From: Megamerina dolium
Taxonomy: Eukaryota; Arthropoda; Insecta; Diptera; Megamerinidae
Assembly: GCA_963854835.1 (NCBI GenBank)
Contig: OY978527.1
Location: 31,093,547-31,157,546 of the forward strand
Length of the DNA: 64,000 bases
Direction of reading: 5' to 3'
Shown: piece by piece, positions 58,302 through 64,000 of the stretch
Layout of the letters: every line of letters begins with the position of its first letter
How positions within the stretch are numbered: the stretch's first letter is position 1
Made by a program: the position numbers and the translations under genes
The notes under the pieces: model-generated
Database searches by the model: none
What the model saw: the letters and a program-made list of their open reading frames with translations, nothing else
What the model was told of the DNA's origin: nothing

Positions 58302-58690
58302 GGTTTATGATGTATAGATACTTCCTCCACAGTCTAAAATGTCTAAAATGTAGGGAAGTTTTGCGATTTGTCGACTTAAAAGATAATTTCTGTTTTTTCA
58401 CTAAAAATAACTTATTCATTTTTTCTATCATTATTCCGTTAATTCAAATCAAAATTATTTTGAAATATAACAACATACGAAAGCTTAGTTAGGAACATGA
58501 AATTCAAATGATTCGAACTTTATCAATCAGGATTTACTTTCGATTTTTTTTACATTACAGCTGATAAAAATAAAGCGGGTAGATATAATCGTTAATTATT
58601 CGGTCATTGTAAGCAATAAACATGTATAATGCACCTCAAATTTATGTAATCGGTAGAGCAAGTTGCACTCGGAGACCTATTTGCCCATTG
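58302..58690. other. AT-rich stretch, no gene seen
   Basis: Nothing recognisable between the RTE-like element and the next mariner relic. Confidence 0.5.
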
Positions 58691-58779
58691 TGATACTTAG
58701 TGGAATAAAAAGTGAGCCCCTCCTTAGTTCTTCTGCTGCATGTTGTAAGCCACCCTGAAAGCCTTGGACGTTTTTATCA

Positions 58780-59215
58780 GTTAGTTGGTCATCCATCAAG
58801 GTTCGGTCTATGGCTATGTCAACAAGCAAAATTATCACATTTGTGGATCAGAGAATCCACACCTGATTGTGAAGTAGCCAATGCATCCACATCCGGAGGC
58901 ATCATTGGGACATTTTACCGTCAATGACGGGAGCTACAGAGCCATGCTAAATGAATTTTTGTTTACAAAATTTGAAGATGACATAGATGACATTTGGTTT
59001 CAACAGGACGGTGCCAAATGCCGCACAGCCAACGTAACCACTTTTTTGTTTTTGCGCACTGTCTTTGAAAATCAAATAATCAGTCGAAATGCTGATATCA
59101 ATTGGCCGCCTCATACGATTGAAGCCCAAACAATCGAATATGTACTGAAACCCAGCCGTAGCAGTCACCTGAATAATGTCGTTTCATTCTAAAATGGAAA
59201 AGTTCAATCTTTCTA
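58780..59215 (+). pseudogene. rosa-like mariner transposase fragment (catalytic half)
   Basis: Frames join GYVNKQNYHICGSENPHLIV, then HPEASLGHFTVNDGSYRAML, DDIDDIWFQQDGAKCRTANV (second Asp), and IISRNADINWPPHTIEAQTI, where the CDLTPLD stretch with the third Asp has been replaced. It is related to the elements at 29.2 and 45.2 kb but from a different subgroup. Termini not found. Confidence 0.8.
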
Positions 59216-59261
59216 ATAAAATCATGACTTTTTTTATAACCGTGTATATTTGTCAATACTA

Positions 59262-59772
59262 CCAGGTGTACAAGCTTAAATCCGCTGTTTGCTCTTAGAT
59301 GGCGTTACCGAGCATATTGAGCTATTATCGACTGTGCATCCTTTTTTTTATGAGTTCGACACCTGTTTACATCAATTAGTAAACATCATCAGTTATTTCA
59401 TACAACAACATAAATTTTTCCTCGTATAATCATGTCTAGTTTCGTGCCAGAAAAAGAGCATATGCGGGAAGCTCTACTTTTTTGCTTCAATTTGAAGAAA
59501 TCTGCTGCTGAGTCGCATCGAATGCTTGTGGAGACAGTGCGCTATCGGAAACCACTTGCAGAGACTGGTGTCGACGGTTCAAAGAAGGCCATTTTGACTT
59601 GAGTGGCAAGAAGCGTGAAAATAGATCCAGAAAAGTTGAGGACCATGATTTGCAGGCTCTTTTGGATGAGGACGACAAGTTAGGTGTTACTCGACAAGCC
59701 ATTTCCATACGTTTACGAGCCATGGGGTTTTTTTTTTACCGAAAAACAGCGGATTCAAGCTTGTACACCTGG
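59262..59772 (+). mobile_element. mauritiana-type mariner, internally deleted
   Basis: TA lies at 59260-59261 and 59773-59774. Inverted ends of about 29 bp begin CCAGGTGTACAAGCTT with one mismatch overall. The interior starts MSSFVPEKEHMREALLFCFN, then KKSAAESHRMLVE (close to the mariner Mos1 N-terminus), shifts frame, and ends HDLQALLDEDDKLGVTRQAI and RLRAMG. Everything after the DNA-binding domain, including all catalytic residues, is deleted. It is 511 bp against about 1.3 kb for the family. Confidence 0.92.
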
Positions 59773-59774
59773 TA

Positions 59775-62155
59775 TGTTTATTCCATCGATCTCTATTCAA
59801 ATATGTACATTTGAATCTCAAAAACAACTTGAAACCCAGAGCTAACCTAGAAAAACATATTCGAATAATCTTTTCATGCCGGGTCCCCTGCTTGACAGAC
59901 AAAAATGTCGCCGATTCAAGCAAAGTTTATTGTACCAGGAGTATCTTATTCTCGGCTCAATTCAACTTGACCACCTTAAGATTGAGACTTTCTTTGGAAA
60001 GGCAAAAATGAACTCTTTCAAACGACTGCCAATAGTGAAACGGTTTCTATAATAAACATTCTGAAAGTGTCCAAATTTAATACAAACAACGAAACTGACA
60101 GAGAAACTTGACTAAAATGTTATTCGAAAATGTTTATGTCAGACGTGTATGTGACCATTAACTAAAAATAAAGGACAACTGCCATAATTAATATCTAAAA
60201 TTGTCTGAAGAACACTTTTGTTACTGAGATATTCAGTAATATTTTTGTACAAGAAATATATTTTTCAAATATTAATGTGCTTAAAAATATGAAGGTGTTG
60301 CTCTAAAATTCATATTTTTATATTAATTAATTCAATGACAAGAATATTTCAACAGCAAACAAAATAATAAAATAGAACAACGATCAACAGCGGATTGTTG
60401 TACGACCTTGAAAATATATTGAGCAATAAATATTTCATTGCCGTTTTGTGCAAAACAATGAATGGAGACAATTAATTTCAATTTCTACCAACAGGTTGTA
60501 AATACAGAAAATATTTTGATTACCTCTGCAAGGTAAAAATAGTCGTATGTTTGCATGTACATAACACTAATTGTTGCATGGACCGATAAACGTTTTTACA
60601 TTGTTTAAAAATCACAACAAAAAGTGACACTGCTACTAAACTGATTGATTTTGAAAAAGCTCAGGTCTCCTGCATATATGTGTGGTCTTCAAATATAAAA
60701 TCACATGCTTGTATTGTGTATGCTGTGACAAAAAAATACGCAAGCAGAGATAATACTAAGGTTTTCTCCACCAACAACATCCTAAAAAATGTTTTTTTTT
60801 TTTTTTTGCAATGTCAAAAAGAAAAAACTTTTCTTGTGCGCATGCGCAAAATAATCAAATGTATGTATAATATTTTAAAATAATTTATTGAATATAACAT
60901 GTATGTGTATGTGTATGTACGTGTATGGGAGTATATGTGTTGTGTGTATTAAGCAAAAAGCTTAAAAAGCTCTGGCTAGTGCATATATTTACCGAATGCT
61001 ATCCATTTTTGGGAGAATGTAATTTGACGCCCGACATTTTTTGTGATGCCATGATGATCACACGACGAATCCGCCAAACAACACAACTATCAAAAACGCT
61101 GCAGCGACATGTACTGTGCTCTGTCAATTCACTTCTCAATGGCAGAATATTAAAAATCATTTAAGACATTTCTTTTGCTTTTCTATCAACTGTTGAATTC
61201 TATACGATTAGACACCGCAATTTGATTTGATTATTTTTGCGCAAAATACTGTACAGATGGAGATGGTAACGCATAATAATACGGAACATTACTCACATGC
61301 GATGTGATTAAAATATACATATGCACATTTTCTACATTTGCCGATGCAAAACACTTGTTAAACAACAAAACAAATGTTCAATCACATCGTGCGACATTTA
61401 GCGGTGTCTGTTCGAACCGTAAGTCTATTACATATTACTCACAAATTATACAGGACAACAAATTGATTGGATGCAAAACAGTGTTAATGTAATTATTTCA
61501 AAATCAGCTGATGCAACAATAATAATTCCTTAACCTAAATATGCCAGATTTGCATCAGTAGGGTGAGGAAGAGTAATTTGGACTATGCGGATTCCCGTTT
61601 CAGTTATTCGTGATTATTCTCTTGGCCCACTCTCATTTCAGTGCAATTTTAGTATTGAGAAACAGCGCATATTTATGTTTTTTTTTTTTGAAGACTGAAA
61701 TACAATAATTCGACGGCAGTAGCAATTACGAAAGTTTTCAAATAATTTCAATGTCTCGTCTATTTCGTACGTAGCAGACGATGGTGATGCAACATTACGT
61801 TTGTTCACGTACTTTCCCAGTAAAAACTTGCAATGAGAGAGTAAAATCAAAATTGAGAAATATATTCTCACAAACAGAAAATTTTGAGAAAAAGTACGTG
61901 AACGGAAAACCAGTAAAAATGATCAAGTATACAAAAAACCGACAGATTTTGATACTTGTTTTTTTTTTTTTTTCAAATTATTGATAGTAGAAATTTTACT
62001 AGTAGACATTTTTCTCTCTTAATTTTTACGCTCTCGTTTTGATCTCTCCTTGCAAATTTTTCGAATACATGAAAACTTTTCCAATAAAAACTTGTAGGTT
62101 AGAGTTCAGGCTATGCGGCCGCCCATTAGGACAAAATTGGACCATTGTGTTCCCA
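59775..62155. other. AT-rich non-coding stretch; one direct repeat
   Basis: A 22-bp direct repeat with 3 mismatches lies at 61811-61832 (ACTTTCCCAGTAAAAACTTG) and 62075-62096. Poly-T runs are at 60791-60807 and 61959-61974. No gene seen; the 79-codon plus-strand frame at 60925-61164 shows no domain. Confidence 0.5.
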
Positions 62156-62159
62156 TGCA

Positions 62160-62470
62160 TCCATGATTTTGTCTCTCATATTCCCTCTGTTAAACGGAAC
62201 CATTGGGATTTCCTAATGAATAGAGCGATGCCCCTGACATCCATGGGTATTAGCTCAGTAAGATCTGTAAAAAATTCACTCCCTAATAGGCGGGGCATCT
62301 GGTAAACAGTTTCCTCCTCTTCCTCGTCTTGGCAGCTGCGACAAAAATCGTTGGCCGGTAAACCAAAGCCTGGTAGCATGCTTATTCACAAACATCACTA
62401 AGATTTTTCCTACTCATTGACAACAATGAACGACTTCTTCCATTGTCAAGGGTTGGCCAGATTTTCCTAG
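62160..62470 (-). mobile_element. I/R1-like retrotransposon 3' coding end
   Basis: On the minus strand RSLLSMSRKNLSDV, then a frameshift, ATRLGLPANDFCRSCQDEEE (zinc-knuckle-like FC..C), EETVY, LLGSEFFTDLTELIPMDVRG and LFIRKSQWFRLTEGI then stop at 62176. This is the C-terminal tail after the RNase H domain of a non-LTR retrotransposon ORF2. The usual H..LC.CP stretch is deleted. Confidence 0.8.
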
Positions 62471-62559
62471 CGGTAACACAAATGCCCTCATCTCGTCCTC
62501 TTCTGTTGACTAAGGAAATGTTGTGATAAATTGTGATAAACTGCTGTTGGTGAACAAAC

Positions 62560-63465
62560 CTATTGTATGCTAACTAACTACTTTACTATCCCCTAGTAAT
62601 GCACAACCGCTCCAATTCAATGACGAACTCGTCAAGTTGTTTATACAGTACAGAATGATTTTTACATATTTCAATGAATACCAAAATTATTTATTATTGC
62701 ATTAAAAGGCTGTTATAGTTATTGAAAAACAGAAATGGAGTGAATAAATAAACTTTGCTTTTAAAATGAACCATTAAATGATAAGCCTGTAGAAAAATAC
62801 ATTTAGTTGATCCACTTTTGCTGTTTATTGCTATTTATTATTACCAGGTATTGTGACTGTCGTTTGCGACGGATGTTTGAACGAAAGCAATATTCAACCA
62901 ATTTATGGTCTCACTGGCACGGGCACATCCAGCAGCGAATATGTAGACTCAAATTTCTTCACTAGGCTACAAGACTATTACTAGATTGCTAGTGTACTGG
63001 GACGAGAATCACGACCAAAAAGTTAAGTTAAAGTTGCAGTTACCGACTCGGAATATTGGTAGTAAATTATAATTATCTGTATACGTTATTCATTCGTGCA
63101 CTTCATCATGATGCACATTTTTTGACATTGACAGTTCGGCGATTGTGTTAAGGATGCGTTCACAGTAAAAGTTCAAAGTTGTCAAGTTTCTGATGAAAAA
63201 CCCGTTCAATGTTTCATTCTAATTCTATTCTTTTAATTATATAATACTTCAGTCAAACAGTTTAGAATGAATATAAAACAAAACCAATAAATATAGCAAT
63301 ATTTATTTTTAATTTATAGAAGCAATACACAATTATTTTTTTTCAAAATTTGTATTGGTGTTTCCAAAAACGTGAGGTAAGATTTCAAAAAATGAAAGCA
63401 ATTTTTGAGCAAGTGATGTAAACGTCGAACGCTCTTTTTAAATAATTTCCGCATTTTTGTAAAGA
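62560..63465. other. stretch with no confirmed gene
   Basis: After a possible acceptor (ATTACCAG at 62841-62848) the plus strand is open for about 45 codons, VTVVCDGCLNESNIQPIYGL then TGTGTSSSEYVDSNFF. The composition is protein-like but I recognise nothing and it has no ATG. It could be a piece of a mobile element. Confidence 0.25.
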
Positions 63466-63474
63466 AACGTTTAA

Positions 63475-64000
63475 GGTATTAGTCCGGTGTGACGGGATAT
63501 TTGAATATTTGAATATTTTTAAAGTTATAGCTACAATAAGAGAGCGCGCCGTAGTGTGTATGAATCTGTAGTGAAAACTTTAAACGCGTTTTTCTGAAAA
63601 CCATGTTTTCGAAATTTCGGGGAAGCACTGATTCAAAACTATTCAACCAATTTGGCTAAAAATTTTACCCGTTATTCTAGACACACACACATATCTAAAT
63701 ACGTAACCTTTAAAACATTTAATTTTTTAATAATAAACTATTTTATTTAAACAATTTATCAAGAAAAAAAATTAGATTTTGAGAACTTTTTTCACAAGTC
63801 CTCCATTTTGTTTTTGTTTTTTTTTTATGTATATTACAAGTTAGTTCATTAAATAATCTTTTTGAATTTTTTATTTCAGATGACTTCGGAAGACTGTGTG
63901 CTTCCCCAAACCAACTCATATTTTTTTCGAGGACACCGCTCTGACGTCAAAAATTAAAAACAAATTAATGTAAAATTAACTAGAAACATTTTTTTTTTCT
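63475..64000 (+). mobile_element. second TTAA-type element, truncated by the window end
   Basis: It starts TTAA (63471-63474) then GGTATTAGTCCGGTGTGACG. It has AAACTTTAAACGCGTTTTTC at 63576-63595, TTCAACCAATTTGGCTAAAA near 63640, and a strong acceptor TTTTTTATTTCAG at 63867-63879, after which MTSEDCVLPQTNSYFFRGHR is followed by SDVKN and a stop. The order and spacing match the element at 16937-17672. The right end was not seen. Confidence 0.5.

Noticed and set aside
61811..62096. Direct repeats of 22 bp considered as short LTRs or target duplications
   Set aside because: They have three mismatches, are much too short for LTRs and bound no recognisable element.

Overview
The window is AT-rich nuclear DNA of a higher fly, most probably a tephritid fruit fly. 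This rests on an intron-containing alpha-actinin gene that is close to Drosophila Actn, on rosa-like mariner elements (a lineage named from the tephritid Ceratitis rosa), and on a dense mixture of insect non-LTR retrotransposons, Tc1/mariner relics, MITEs and a tRNA-headed SINE. The species assignment is inference. No bacterial genes, rRNA genes, CRISPR arrays or convincing free-standing tRNA genes were seen.

The only host gene I can support is Actn, on the minus strand from 52386 down to 42706. Eight coding exons join in phase to give 857 codons plus stop. They run from the first calponin-homology domain through the spectrin repeats and two EF-hands to a C-terminal ETDL tail. The first roughly 38 residues are missing, so the first coding exon probably lies beyond position 64000 and everything from 52387 rightwards is probably its long first intron or upstream DNA. 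One exon carries an in-frame 78-bp extension ending at a second donor, which predicts a 26-residue alternative insert.

Left of Actn (1-42700) is a repeat landscape. It holds four or more relics of one endonuclease/RT retrotransposon family (1.4-2.5, 3.6-4.2, 23.0-25.0 and 35.7 kb), R1-clade relics (2.9-3.6 and 11.1-12.3 kb), a jockey-clade relic (26.8-27.6 kb), an I-like RT relic (38.6-39.2 kb), several Tc1/mariner families, a pogo/Tigger relic (31.6-32.2 kb), a TTAA-flanked element with a spliced-looking terminal exon (16.9-17.7 kb), a hAT-like MITE nested in a Harbinger-like MITE (18.0-18.7 kb), TA-rich arrays (22.75-23.55 kb) and several SINE copies.

The Actn introns carry an internally deleted DD41-type mariner (45.16-46.06 kb), a palindromic mariner derivative (50.18-50.73 kb) and a SINE placed 40 bp upstream of a splice acceptor (52.43-52.79 kb). 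Right of it are an I-like RT/RNase H relic (53-54 kb), a 5'-truncated RTE-like element with a perfect 13-bp target duplication (55.75-58.29 kb), a short mauritiana-type mariner (59.26-59.77 kb), an I/R1-like 3' end (62.2-62.5 kb) and a second element with the architecture of the TTAA-flanked one (63.47 kb onwards).

All mobile-element reading frames are broken by stops, frameshifts or deletions, so none looks autonomous. The most informative points are datable insertions (perfect target duplications, one with a paralogous empty site), derivatives formed by deletion or self-inversion, and repeat insertions that touch Actn splicing.
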